DNA of 64,000 bases from Hericium rajendrae (taxonomy: Eukaryota; Basidiomycota; Agaricomycetes; Russulales; Hericiaceae), in NCBI GenBank assembly GCA_033439255.1, contig CM065884.1, forward strand, positions 1,922,001 through 1,986,000. The letters run 5' to 3'. The notes under the pieces are model-generated. The model saw nothing but the letters and a program-made list of their open reading frames with translations, did no database searches and was not told the origin of the DNA. The position numbers were made by a program, and so were the translations under genes. This document shows, in pieces, positions 33,929 to 45,245 of this stretch. How positions within the stretch are numbered: the stretch's first letter is position 1; each line of letters starts with the position of its first letter.

Positions 33929-34427
33929 TAGAACCACGGGCGATATAGGTCTCTTGGGGGTGTGTATCATCAGATTGCATCCCATCGGTTTTAGCAGACG
34001 AGCGCGATACCTACCCATTTGCATGTAGTATACCCGAGCCTGTAGCGTTATTATTTGACGAATGTCACACTAGACTTATTTCACAAAATAGAAAGGCTTC
34101 GAACGACTCAGCTCCTTATGCAGGCCTGGAGCAATTATTCGAGCTGTTCTGGAGAGCTCGTGGATTGTATTCAAATGGTATCATACACTGTCGATTCAGT
34201 GACTAGGGATGAAGCAATAAGCTCAGAGTAGTTCGAGGCTAAGATAACGGAAGACGCACTCAAACGACCTTGGAGTGAGTCTCATTCTGAAGAGGCTTTC
34301 CAGCTGAAACATATCCAAAAATCACGTTCTTACTATAGTCCAGATATGTATAAATGTCCGTCGTAAGGTATGTCGAAATGTCCAAGCCTGGTCCCGACTT
34401 GACCAGGCGCGAATGAAATCATAGATG
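33929..34427. other. Intergenic region between converging 3' ends
   Basis: The acidic-protein gene and the LEA_2 gene end here. No recognised gene, repeat or RNA. Confidence 0.5.
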
Positions 34428-35775
34428 TCACTTCCCTAGCAATCCGCCCAATGCACTCGCTGCTCCTCCGCCCAGGCCGAGGGTTTTGAGCGCATTCTGG
34501 AATATTTGTGTGAGAACCATGACCAGACGAAAGGAGACAAATGCTTACTTCGATGTCTGATCCTGATAGTGGGCATGCGAAGTCGAAGTTATTGCTAATG
34601 ACGGGCGAGACGGTGATGAACAGGACCCGTATACCCAACTGGGTTGCACGCAGGTCAGATCACATAGCGGCAGAGCGCGTCGGGACTCACAGTGATCTTG
34701 TAGTTGACTGAAAGCTCCTTTGGTGGGCTGGCCAGGCACTTCGTCGCGAGGTCCACGATGATTGCCTGGTTCGGATCGGCCGCCTCTGTGTACTTGAATG
34801 TGAAGGGGAATGAGAAGTTCGTGTTGGTATGTGAGTGGAATGTGATGTCTTTCTCTTCTCCTCCGCCGACGTTGGTGTTGTTGATTGGGTAAAAGAGCTA
34901 ATGTAGGGCGTGAGTCCAAAGGCAGCCTACAGCCGCAGAGAAAGCACTCACATCAACTTTAATGCTTCGAAGGTTTACAGCGAAGTAATTGGGATTCTCC
35001 ACCCTGCAGACAATGAGTCCATAAACGGATACGGGAAGCTTGATGTGATATCTCACCCAATGGCGATGTTAAGGTTGACTTGAATTCCATCGTCAAGTAC
35101 TTGGAACTAATCACAAAATAACGTCAGCCTAGAACTGTCGAGAGGAGCATGCTACGTACTGCACTGCCATTCTGCGGTAGTTCAACGTTTCCGATGGTAA
35201 TATTCGGTGGTCGGATCCACTGCGGAATAGATTTAGCCAGAATGCGAACGACAACAGAAATGACCTACGAGTGCCAATGAAAGTACGATGCTGATGATGA
35301 AGAAGAGGGCGATGAGGACGGTGCAGCCAAAGAATCTGCAAATGCATCGTGGACGGCTCCCCTACAGGTCGTGTGAGACAGAGCACTTGTGCATAGCAAC
35401 GCCTCTCACCTTCGTCCAGAGGTTTCCCTGGTTATTGTATCTCCACGATCTGAAGCTGCGCGATGTGCTAGAGTATTCGTCACTGTCAGTCTTCTTTGTT
35501 TCTAGCATGATGGATGGGTGAATGGTGACATACGGGTTCTCTCGCAGAGTAACGCTGTATGTCTCGGGTTCTTCTTTCATTGCTTCCAGGGGTTCGCGGG
35601 AGTTGTTTGCGGCAAAGGAGGGCTCATCTCTGTATCCGCCATCGTAACCACTCTGGTCGTACGTTTCGTGCGGCTGACGGGCTCCGTAGGGGTCGAAGGG
35701 GGCGTCGTATGATTGGCCATATTGAGGCTGGCTAGAGTAGACGGCCGGACCATGGTAAGGTGCGCCGTAAGACAT
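34428..35775 (-). CDS. LEA_2 domain single-pass membrane protein
   Basis: A fungal member of the late-embryogenesis-abundant group 2 (WHy) fold, membrane anchored; the role in fungi is not settled, with stress and vacuolar functions proposed. The start gives MSYGAPYHGPAVYSSQPQYG, followed by a long Tyr, Gln and Pro-rich cytosolic region. A transmembrane helix FFGCTVLIALFFIISIVLSL is near residue 130. The LEA_2 domain follows: PPNITIGNVELPQNG, GIQVNLNIAIGVENPNYFAV, LFYPINNTNVGGGEEKDIT, FPFTFKYTEAADPNQAI and NFDFACPLSGSDIE. The end is GLGGGAASALGGLLGK with the stop at 34428-34430. Six or so introns. Confidence 0.85.
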
Positions 35776-36365
35776 GGTATGATCTAGGGAGCGCAAAGTG
35801 GTAAACGCGGAGACAGTGCTCAGCGCTGCTCCTCAGAAATGGGACAGAAAATGGTATGACGGGGGAAAGCAAGAAGGCGGTGGAGCTAGGGCCGCAGTGG
35901 GCGGCCGCGCGAGAGCCCGCCCAGCCTGCATAAGCTGTGCATTTCTCACCCGCGGCTGTGCAGCAGTATATGTACCTGCATACCGCGGTATCGTCCATCT
36001 CGTTCGTACAGGTTTGCTCGAAAGTCTCTCTAAGACCATTGCATATACCCGAGCTCTGCAATCGTTACATTTGTAGGACCATGTTTGACATTCGGATCCA
36101 TCTTCGGATCTGAACATCGACTATTATCGCGTTTATTAAGGCCCAACTATCGCCCACGAATCATAAGTACATCCAGCAACGTGCACGATTTTAATTGTCC
36201 AGGCGTAACATCAGCAGGCTGTGTGCAGACTAGAACTTGGCTAGCGTCTCAGAATATCAGAAAACCACCACAGGGATCGGAGGAGAACAATAGTGAGACG
36301 GAAGACGCGATGCAAGACGATAAGATATGACGACCCTGGTACGTATCCCCGGGTACGTAGGGCAA
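35776..36365. other. LEA_2 gene upstream region
   Basis: Lies between the LEA_2 gene start and the 3' end of the RING gene. No gene or repeat is recognised; short open frames here lack motifs. Confidence 0.45.
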
Positions 36366-37929
36366 TTATCCGAACTGAGCTCCGGATGCGAAGTGTGTGC
36401 GATGATTGCCCAGTGTAGGAGCTGGGGTACCAGCATGACGGGAATTTGCACTTCGATTCTTGGAAGACGCCGGGGGAACAAATCGTCGAGAACCACCGGA
36501 TGGCGTTTGAGGAATCAGCTGCTGATTAGACGTAGACGTAGCTGCCCTAGGCAAGAACCGAGAAGACGAGGATGACGGAGCAGGCTGCGCATGGTAGGCT
36601 GTTCGCCTCGATGCATCCAAAGAGCGAGGAGGGGCGTGGTCCATGGAAGATGGATTCTCGTGAGACGACATCTGATGGTTACGAATGACAGATGTTATCG
36701 ATTGACCATTCGAAGCAGAAGTGATGGGAGGGTGAAACCCTGTTGATGCACCGCGTGCAAGAGGTGTGGGCGGTGGAGGCATCGCTACAGAATACCTTGA
36801 ACGTGTTGATTGTCTAAGATTCGGATCTGAAGGGCGAGAATCTTGAGGATAAGCCTGAGGTGTCTCCGGAGGGACATACGCAAATTGTCTAGCAGGTGTG
36901 TTAGCAGTTTTCTCGGGCGAATAGAATGTCAGTATCTGTACTGTGCAAAGCGACTAGAGCCAGGTCGCTTTTCCGGCGGCACGAAGGGCGTGCCGGTATT
37001 TGAGTCCACTGCTTCGACCACCCTCAGAGATGTGCTGCGAAAATTTAGGCTGTTGATGACTTGGAGGTAGCGTCAACCTATTCGGACCCAGAGGTGTAGC
37101 GACAGAGCTAGAACTTGAGAACGGCCTACGGGAGACACTTCTAGATGTAACAGCAGGGATACTTGCCGCGGCACCCACCTATATGCGTCTGTCATAGGGC
37201 GTTTTCCATTAGAGTTTGTGCGTTCGGATGGCTGGCCGTCTCCAAAGCCCGCATACTGTCTAAGCTGGTGGTTTTCCAATTTCAGCTCCTCGACGGTCCT
37301 GCACATAACAGTCATCGACAGTGCACAAACGGAGAGATGGAGACGTACTTTCGGAGCATTCTTGCCTCTGTGGCCTCATCTTTGATGCGCTCAACTAGTT
37401 GACGTTGGTGAATGCATTTCCCTTTGTAGTAGCGCACAAGCGACGCTAGCATGTCAAGTTGGAACTGCGAAGATATGTATGTGGTGATGAAGTCGATTAT
37501 ATGGGAGAACTGACCTTAACAGCATTGGCGACGGAATCAAGCCCATTATTAACTGGTTGAAACCATTCAACCATAGGAGGATCCATCTAAGACAATGGAT
37601 TGCTATCAGAGACAATGTCGGGGATGGCTATCGTAGTCAAAGCAAACGGACATCCCGCTGTAGAGGCGCCATTTGTATTCGCTGTGCTCCGCATGCCACA
37701 CAGCTCTGGTCCGCATCTAGAACATGCATGATGACATCTTCAGAAAAGATTTAAATCAGATGCGCTCACTCAGGTGATTGTTACAGATGATGTGTCCGCA
37801 TTCTGTGAGCCAGAAGGGGACTGGTGGTGGTGCATTTGGATCTGTGGAAAAGGCTAAGTGACATTTTGCACATGTTACAAACTCCCAGATGTCCAGATCG
37901 TCGCTAGGGGCGGCTGCTGCCGCCGACAT
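36366..37929 (-). CDS. Zip3/HEI10/RNF212-like RING protein
   Basis: The layout of RING, coiled coil and disordered Ser-rich tail matches the meiotic crossover regulators Zip3, HEI10 and RNF212, SUMO or ubiquitin E3 ligases on the synaptonemal complex. The start (complement of 37927-37929) gives MSAAAAAPSDDLDIWEF. The RING metal ligands are seen in VTCAKCHLAF, LTECGHIICNNHL and, after an intron, SCVACGAQRI. Then PPMVEWFQPVNNGLDSVANA and a coiled coil: FQLDMLASLVRYYKGKCIHQ, LVERIKDEATEARML and VEELKLENHQLRQY. The C-terminal region is basic, Ser, Pro and Arg rich and ends NHRTHFASGAQFG. Family assignment is by architecture and RING spacing, so moderate. Its promoter has MCB boxes. Confidence 0.68.
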
Positions 37930-38119
37930 GGGGAAAAGACGAGGGCGAGAGGAAGGAAACAAGTGAACAACCTCGCAAGTTGAAGGACGCGACGCGTAAA
38001 CGCGCTGTCACGCGTGACAAGCGCGACCACACGCGCTACGCCTACGGGCGTAATTGGCTTTTCTGCGGCTTCTTCCGACGACGCACAACGCGTAACGCTA
38101 GGGCATTCGTCCCATTCAA
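37930..38119. promoter_or_regulatory. Divergent promoter with three MCB (ACGCGT) boxes
   Basis: This 190-bp gap separates the start codons of the HEI10-like and JmjC genes. ACGCGT, the MluI cell-cycle box bound by MBF in yeasts, occurs at 37992-37997, 38010-38015 and 38088-38093. The middle one is the core of a perfect 12-bp palindrome, GTCACGCGTGAC, at 38007-38018. The word is palindromic, so it can serve both genes. Regulation by an MBF-like factor is inference. Confidence 0.6.
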
Positions 38120-41100
38120 ATGACCTATAACATCCCTATCACCACCAAGGAATGGGACTTGGATAGTCTCCTGGAAAGCGGACGGCGTTTTCGTGCCGTT
38201 CCCCGCGTCTCGATATTCGATAAAAACCTACCCACCGTTCTCGATGCTCACGTCGAATCTGGTACTCCCCTCATCATTGAACACCTGCATGAGCATTCAA
38301 GCTGGCCAGCCGACTTGTTCGATATCGAGTGGTACCGGGATCATGGACAGCAAGGTGAGTGCACTTGGATTCGCCACATTCTTGCTAAACCTTGGTCGGC
38401 GTCTTTAGAAGTTAAAATTCGCAATGTCTGCAACCGGAAGGATTCTGAGATGTCATTAGATGAGTTTATCGAGAAATCGCGGAGAACGTTCCTATGGGCA
38501 ACAGTAGACGGTAAATCCGCGATTTAATCTAGATGCCCGTTGTCCTGAGCCATTCTTCTTAGATACTGAAAGACTTTATGCCAAAGATGCCGAATGTCCA
38601 AAACAGTGGGCTAACTGGCTCAACAGCAGTGGTGCTATACCAGAACTTCTTCGCCCCCATAGCTCAGAAGATATCATGCAATACCTTCCGAACGATGTGA
38701 GTCCCCCGACTTCTCACGCGTCGTCTGATCATTCAGATTCCTACAGTGTCGAGTTGAGACCTTAATGTGCTACCTTGGGATAGGGGATACATTCACTTCC
38801 TGTCACAAAGATTTATGTGCATCTTCTGGGCACAATCTTATGTGCTATACCGAAGACGACGCATCCGCATTCTGGTTCATGACGGAGAGCTCCGCCGCTC
38901 CCGTGGTCGCTAAATACTTCCATGAGCTTAATCAGGAGATCGACTGGGAATGTCATACTGTCACGGTGCAACAGCTCCAGAATGCGCCATTCGACACATA
39001 CATTGCGGAACAAAAATTAGGTGACTTCGTCCTCGTTCCTCCAAGGAGCTGCCATCAGGTCGTAAACCAAGGAGGCCTTACCGTCAAGACCTCGTGGTCG
39101 CGGATGACGATCAAAGGTGCAGTCACTGCTTTGAGGTACGAGTTGCCTATCTATAGGCGGTGAGCTTTCTTCAAGCTGTGTCCGGGAAAAGTTCGACTGC
39201 TCAATTACTGCCTAACCAGAGTTTGTCGCCCTGAGGTGTATCGCATCAAGTCAACGATACACCACACGTTGCTCCACTACACGAAGGTGCTAGAACAGCA
39301 TGTGATGGAAGTTGACACGCCCGACATAGACGAAGAGGGAGATACCAGGTCGGTGGCTTTCTTCCCATGTCCCGCCTTTTGGACCCGGTTCCAATATCGC
39401 GGGCTTACTGAATCCGTCTTCTTTCAGATATGTGGATCCCTTCGGACAGACAGTTGCAGAAAAGCTGGCCTTTCTGCTCGAGCCCTTTCGCGAGATACTG
39501 ATCGATGAGTACAGCCCAGACGACCAAAAACTTACTGTTATCACAAAAGACTTTGAGCAGACCACGTACATGGACAACGGCTACGGCAATTTCACCTGCG
39601 ACTTCTGTGGATCGGATATCTTCGCCAGCTTTTTCGAGTGCTTGACCTGTGCACCGGATTTGGGCGTCAGATCGGATCCGATATACCGGCACATGTTGGT
39701 GACGGTCTGCACATATGTCCGGGTTGCTACGCCGAGGGACGCTCATGTCGCTGTGAAATAATGCAACCGATGCAGTGCTGGCCATTCAAAATCCTCATCG
39801 CGGACTACAATCGAGCTGTGCTGGCACTGGCCGACATGCGCGCGAAGGGGTGGAATAGATTCTCTGAGATAGAGGCAAGGTAAGGCCGTGTCCTTGTATT
39901 GCGTGTGCCGTATATGTGTCTGACTTCTATGAAATGCATGCTGCCGGCACAATAGGGACCTGTTATCGCTCGATCAGATTGGTCTTTTCCATGCTGCTTG
40001 TCAGATCCATCAGCAGCGCCAACCGCAGACTGTGCGGAAGATCAAACCGAAGGTGAGGCGCATTTTTGCCCATAACGGACTTTGAGAATCATTGTACGTA
40101 TCCAATCAATGCCTTGTTAGGAATTTAGGCGGTGCCAGAAATGTCGTCAAGACCTCCCTCCATTGACTGCTATGCCTTGCAAGAAATGCCATAGCAGTCG
40201 TTGCATGCCTTGCCTGTTGAATTATGGAATTCACTCCTCTCAGGTGTTCATCTTGTCGATGTATGACCAGAGCCATTTACTCTGGCATAAGCGCCATCAA
40301 TCACAGAGAGAATCTTTTCCTCACGCCAGGAACTGCCTCATAGACGCCGAGAAATCAGGTGGTGAAGTCTCGAAGCTGGCTGGATATAGACTGGCATTAG
40401 CCGCCTCCACGTTTCCGCGTAATCAACCTCTTTATGAGGGTGCTGTTAAACTCGGTTGGTACGATCAGCCTTCCGCCGTGAGCCTACTTTACTCTTTCCC
40501 TCTTTCCTTCCTCTCTCACAGTTCACTGTAGAACGCGGGCTATATCAACCCACCAGTCATGGACATCACTACCCCAGAGCATGACCCTACTTGGTCAGAC
40601 AAGTCGTCGCCCGTCACAGAGGACTCGCGCCTCTCTCCGCTTAGCGACATCGAGACTGACGAGTTGCAATCCGACAACCAGACCTTGTTTAACGAAGCGA
40701 TGTTGAAGAAAGGTAAGTCTACCATCATTGCGTGCGTGTACGTGCCATCTAAGACCTCTTATAGACGTTTTGGGCCCTCGCCACACTAAGCAGAAATCAG
40801 GTGTGGCACCGGCTTCAAGTTCAGAATTGGCAGACAGTGCAAGACGCAAACGCAAGCAGACCTACGTTGATGTTCCTGGGAGTGTGCCAGCGCAGAGGCG
40901 GCGTAAGGTGCGTTTCCGTTATCATGTAGCTCATGCATTCCCTCACTATTGCATACTCAGCCAAACGCGAAGTCTGGAGAAAGCTCGTCTCGTTCTACTC
41001 TCAGTTCCCTGACTCCTGCGCTCCCATCTCACGAGGACAAGCGCGAATCGCGACGATCTATCGAGATGCCAGAAGCCACTCCCGACTTCGAAGGATTCTT

Positions 41101-42345
41101 GAGCGAGTTCAAGACCATGATCAGGGAGCAGCTGAAGGTTGATCATAAGGACTTAGCTCAGCAGCTGAAGGCCGATCACAAGGACTTGGTACAGCAAATC
41201 AAGAACGAGAACAAGGATTTGGTACAACAACTGAAGAGCGAAATCAAGGAGCTGAAGGACCAGAACGCGGAATGCAATCGCCAGATCCGGAGTTTACGAA
41301 AGAAGATCGATGCATTGAACGAGAACATTGGAAAGGGATATGGAGAGGCTTAACGAGACGCTTGAGGAGATGTGTGAAGACCCGAAAGTCGACCACTCGG
41401 AAGTTCAAGAGCAGCCACGTCCATCCCAACCAGCTCCACCTTGCAGACGCATGCATCACACCCTACCAAACAACATGCTGCGGAACGCGCCCAAGAGCCT
41501 GAAGCAGCGTGGAAGCCCAGGGATGGATATACACCTGCATCTAGCAGCAGCAGTGCAGTTGCGGTCCACCCTCCCTCCTCGTCTCGTTCGGACCAGAACC
41601 CACGCCCTTATCATCAGCAGCCGCAAACCCCGCAGCAAGGCTCGCCACCGGCGCCATACTATGCAGAGAATGCTCCACCACCCGTGCGTTCCGCGCTTTT
41701 TCCATGTTCATCTCCGAAACTAACGCGGTCGCTTTTGCAGGGAACGTTCACGCGCCCCTTCTACCATAACAACTATCGCGGGCGCGGATGGGGCCGCGGT
41801 CGTGGTCGAGGAATGGGATACAAGCCCTACCACTACAATCACGGATATCACAAGCAGCACTATCACCCGTACCAGCACTACTATTCTGGGCAGTATGACA
41901 ACGGTAGGGATCTGTCAATGGCCTGCGCTATTGATAGTAAACGTCTGATCGTGCCCCTGTAGATCCCCGACAGGCGCCGCAGAACTACGCGGGACCATCC
42001 ACGTATCCTCCACCTTCTACCATGGGTCCGCCGCCCGCGCCCTTGAGCAGCGGGCCTCCGCCCGCGAGCCACCGCGCGGCGCCCGCGCTCGCGCAGTACG
42101 AATACCCGCCGCAGACGCCTCCTCGCCACGCCAAGTACGCCGACGAGCCGGCGGAGCACTACCGCGAGGAGCGAGGGCGCGACCGCGACCGCGAGGTCGA
42201 GCGCGCAAGCCACCGGGCCTACAGCCCGGCGCCGCGCACGTACACGGCCGAGGACGACAAGGCCAGCTATGGTACGTCCGAGCATTAGCTTGCGTCGCTG
42301 GATAGCTGTAGACCTTATCTAGGTTCCGACAGCTACAGCGACTAG
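38120..42345 (+). CDS. JmjC protein with zinc fingers, coiled coil and Arg/Gly-His/Tyr tail
   Basis: A putative chromatin Fe(II)/2-oxoglutarate dioxygenase. The start gives MTYNIPITTKEWDLDSLLES. The JmjC core reads MCYLGIGDTFTSCHKDLCAS, with HxD iron ligands (HKD), and LGDFVLVPPRSCHQVVNQGG, with the distal histidine. Cysteine-rich segments follow: CDFCGSDIFASFFECLTC, HICPGCYAEGRSCRC and, after an intron, CQKCRQDLPPL with CKKCHSSRCMPC. A long coiled coil is built of near repeats of VDHKDLAQQLKADHKDLVQQ. The C-terminus has RGRGWGRGRGRGMGY, a run of His and Tyr, then Pro-rich sequence and ends GSDSYSD. I join all of this as one gene because the exon at 40532 (NAGYINPPVMDITT) has no convincing start of its own; it may instead be two genes. 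Confidence 0.72.
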
Positions 42346-42892
42346 GCCCGCCGGACGACGCCAGTGAGGACAAAGACAATATTTCGAGCTGTAAATCTAT
42401 CCGTAACATCAGGTTTTCTTCTCTTGCTACATGTTATGCATTATGACGCTCACAATACTACTATGCCAATGGATACTTTTCTACGGGTACTGGGAACCTG
42501 TGTGTATGTTCTGCTTATGATTGTACTTATCTATTAGATAACTTGGATCGCCTGTCTCAGTCGCATTCCGCTCTTGCTTTCTTGCTCTGTACGTTACCGC
42601 TATCAGATACTCACATAAACCAATGTCATCGCGTATCATAGCCTGCATTCGATTAGCGGCGAGCACAACCGAATCCTGTATAGCATTGCGTGCGTAACGA
42701 AAGTGTGCATACCAAGGAACCAATTAGAGGGAACCGTCGAGTGGAAAGGAAGAAGGGTATATGTGGAAAGATGAAGACAAATGCGAGGGACCGATGCAAG
42801 AAGCACTCCGGAGCGGAGATGAGAATCGAGGGTAGATGGCGTGATGAAAGCAATACGACAAAAGACCGGAACACGAGCGTGTGGGTGGGGGA
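42346..42892. other. Intergenic region between converging 3' ends
   Basis: The JmjC gene and the casein kinase gene end here. No recognised gene; the minus-strand frames here lie outside the kinase reading frame. Confidence 0.45.
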
Positions 42893-44931
42893 TCAGGCAC
42901 ACCGGCAGGTGAGGATGTGCCATAGCGAGGGCTTGGGCCGCGGCAGGTCGCCGTCCTGCCCGATGTCCCTGCTGCCCGACGCGCCGATCTCCCCGGCGCG
43001 CGCGCGCACGGTGCTGACCGCGGGCGGCGCCGCGCCGACGCTCGACACCATCGGCGACGCGCGCCCGTACTGCTGCTGGGCGCCACCATAGAGGTCGTCG
43101 CCGCCCTCCGCCCCGCGCTGGTAGTCGTACCCGCCTGCGGCGTACGGGTGCTGGGGTTGAGGTTCTGGCTGGTGCGCGGGCCGGCGCCAGAGCCGACGGG
43201 CACGCCGATGTGCGCGCGCGGAGAGCGGGGTGGCCTGCCCGCCCGCGATGCCGGGCGTGAGCGCTGCAGGAACCTTGCGGTTCTTTGAGCCATGGCGCAC
43301 TAGGGCAGGAGAAGGGGCAGGGACACCACCCACTTGTTGAGATGCCCGACGGCGGTCGGAGTCCCTGTGTTGCAGATCTCTCCGACGGTCGCCCGTTACC
43401 GCCGGCGTGGGTGGTTGGTTCTGGACTTGCGAGAGGATCTGGTTCTTGCCCTGTGCAATCGAAGTGTGAGCCTCATGTTATGAAACCTCCAAAAAGTAGA
43501 CTTACCACAGTTTCCCAACCTTTACCGCCTAATAGACAGCCAAGTGCGTGAGCAAGACATAGAATGGTGAAGGACAAGATGAAGCGCACCGTTCAATAGA
43601 TTCCAGTCATAAACGCCGTCGTCAACGTCGTTGTTGTTCTTCATCACTTTGGTGAACAGTTCCCGCAAGAAGTCATAATCTGGTGTCTCCTCGAAACCGA
43701 GCTTCCGAACGTAGTTGAGGTAGATACCAAACTCCTCTGCGAAGCGATAAGCATGTCACGAAAAGCGGAAAAAAGCATTGCATGCTTACCAGGGAAACCT
43801 TCGCAAAGCTCTTTGATTGGCGTGGTCTGCTTTTTCTCACCGATCTTCTCATACTTCTGCTTGTTGGTGGCCGCTTTAAGACCTTGCCAGGGCAGACTTC
43901 CACGCAAGAAGTACATGAACACATGTCCAAGTGATTCGAGATCGTCTCGTCTTGATTGCTCTGTCAGGAGAAACAACATTGTTAACAAAGGATATGCGAG
44001 GTAGAGGATACGACGTACCTCTGCCGAGATGGGTATTGATACTCATGTATCGAGCCGTACCGCTCAAGCTCTTTCGTTCTCGATACGGGATATGCTGCTT
44101 CGTTTTCGGTCGCGATATTGCTTCGCCATACCGAAATCGACAACATGGATAACTGAAGAATCAGACATAAGAAGACCGTACGGACCCCAAGACAAGACCA
44201 ACTCACCGTTGGCATTCTTGGTCCCAGGGCGACCTATGAGGAAGTTGTCGGGCTTGATGTCACGGTAAATGAGGTTCTTCTCATGAATGGTCTGCACGCG
44301 CGACAGCTAGCAGAGTCGAACAACGAATGAGTTCAGGATGCATAGATAAAGCACGGACACGACAGGCTCACCATTTGCCGGGCAGCCATGCACACCGTCT
44401 TGATCGAGAACTTGCGACCGCACATGTCAAAAAGGTCCTCTAAACTAGGGCCAAGGAGGTCGATGACGAGGATGTTGTGCAGGCCTTCCTGGCCGAAGTG
44501 GTATATTTGAGGTATTCCAGCTGAACAGAACATAGCGAGTCAGTGGTGAGGCCGTAGTGGAAGGGCTTGTGGGTTACGCACGACATCCTGCAAGTATGCG
44601 GTAGGAGCGGCATTCGTCACGGAGCTGAGGCGCTTCAGCTTTGCGAGGTTCCTGTGTATATAGCAAAGGTAGAAGAGAGTGTCATTGAGTACGAGAAAAG
44701 AGGGCGCAGCGGAAGGGATGTGATGCGTACAAACTTGATAGCGACGCTTTGCGAGTTGAGCAAGTTGGTTCCTGCGAGACAATTGAAACCTGTCTCGGGC
44801 AAAGGGCATGGGACTGAATGCGACGTACCTTCGAAGATGACACCGAAAGAGCCCTCGCCGATCTTCTTGCCTACGCGGTAGTGGACGCCGACGATATTGG
44901 CGGTTGAGCTGTTATGAGTATTGTGGGACAT
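42893..44931 (-). CDS. Casein kinase I, YCK/Cki1 type
   Basis: A plasma-membrane-type CK1 Ser/Thr kinase acting in glucose sensing, endocytosis and morphogenesis. The start (complement of 44929-44931) gives [20 protein letters not shown]. The ATP loop is [19 protein letters not shown], the lysine is in VAIKFE, the catalytic loop [14 protein letters not shown] and the metal motif [50 protein letters not shown] and [16 protein letters not shown] are strongly CK1-like. The tail is long, Gln, Pro and Arg rich, and ends [10 protein letters not shown], a probable palmitoylated Cys end as in Yck1/2. Between about 43135 and 43230 the tail frame reads Arg-rich junk, while the neighbouring frame reads [20 protein letters not shown], suggesting a pair of compensating indels. 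Confidence 0.93.
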
Positions 44932-45245
44932 CCCGGGAGTAGGGTACAAGGAGGATAGAGAGGGGAAGGGGGTAGAGAAGGTCAGATTATGGCCGCAAGG
45001 GCCCGAGTAGAGTTGTGCAACAAGGGCGCAGTCAAGTCCAAGTCACCGTAGCAAGAACGTGGCGCCCGTCGACCAACAACCGAGCGCCCGATCCCGCCGC
45101 GCCGCCACTTGACCCGACCTTTTTTCGATTCCGCAGCTCTCTCCATCTTTTCATCTTCAAATTGTCTTCAATTTCTACCAACATAACAATCTCATGTACA
45201 GTAGTCCGCAGTCTCCCACATGCCCAAAATAGCCCGGCACTAGAC
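44932..45245. other. Casein kinase I promoter region
   Basis: No gene recognised. It contains the 5' UTR and promoter of the kinase and the downstream flank of the monooxygenase pseudogene. Confidence 0.4.
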
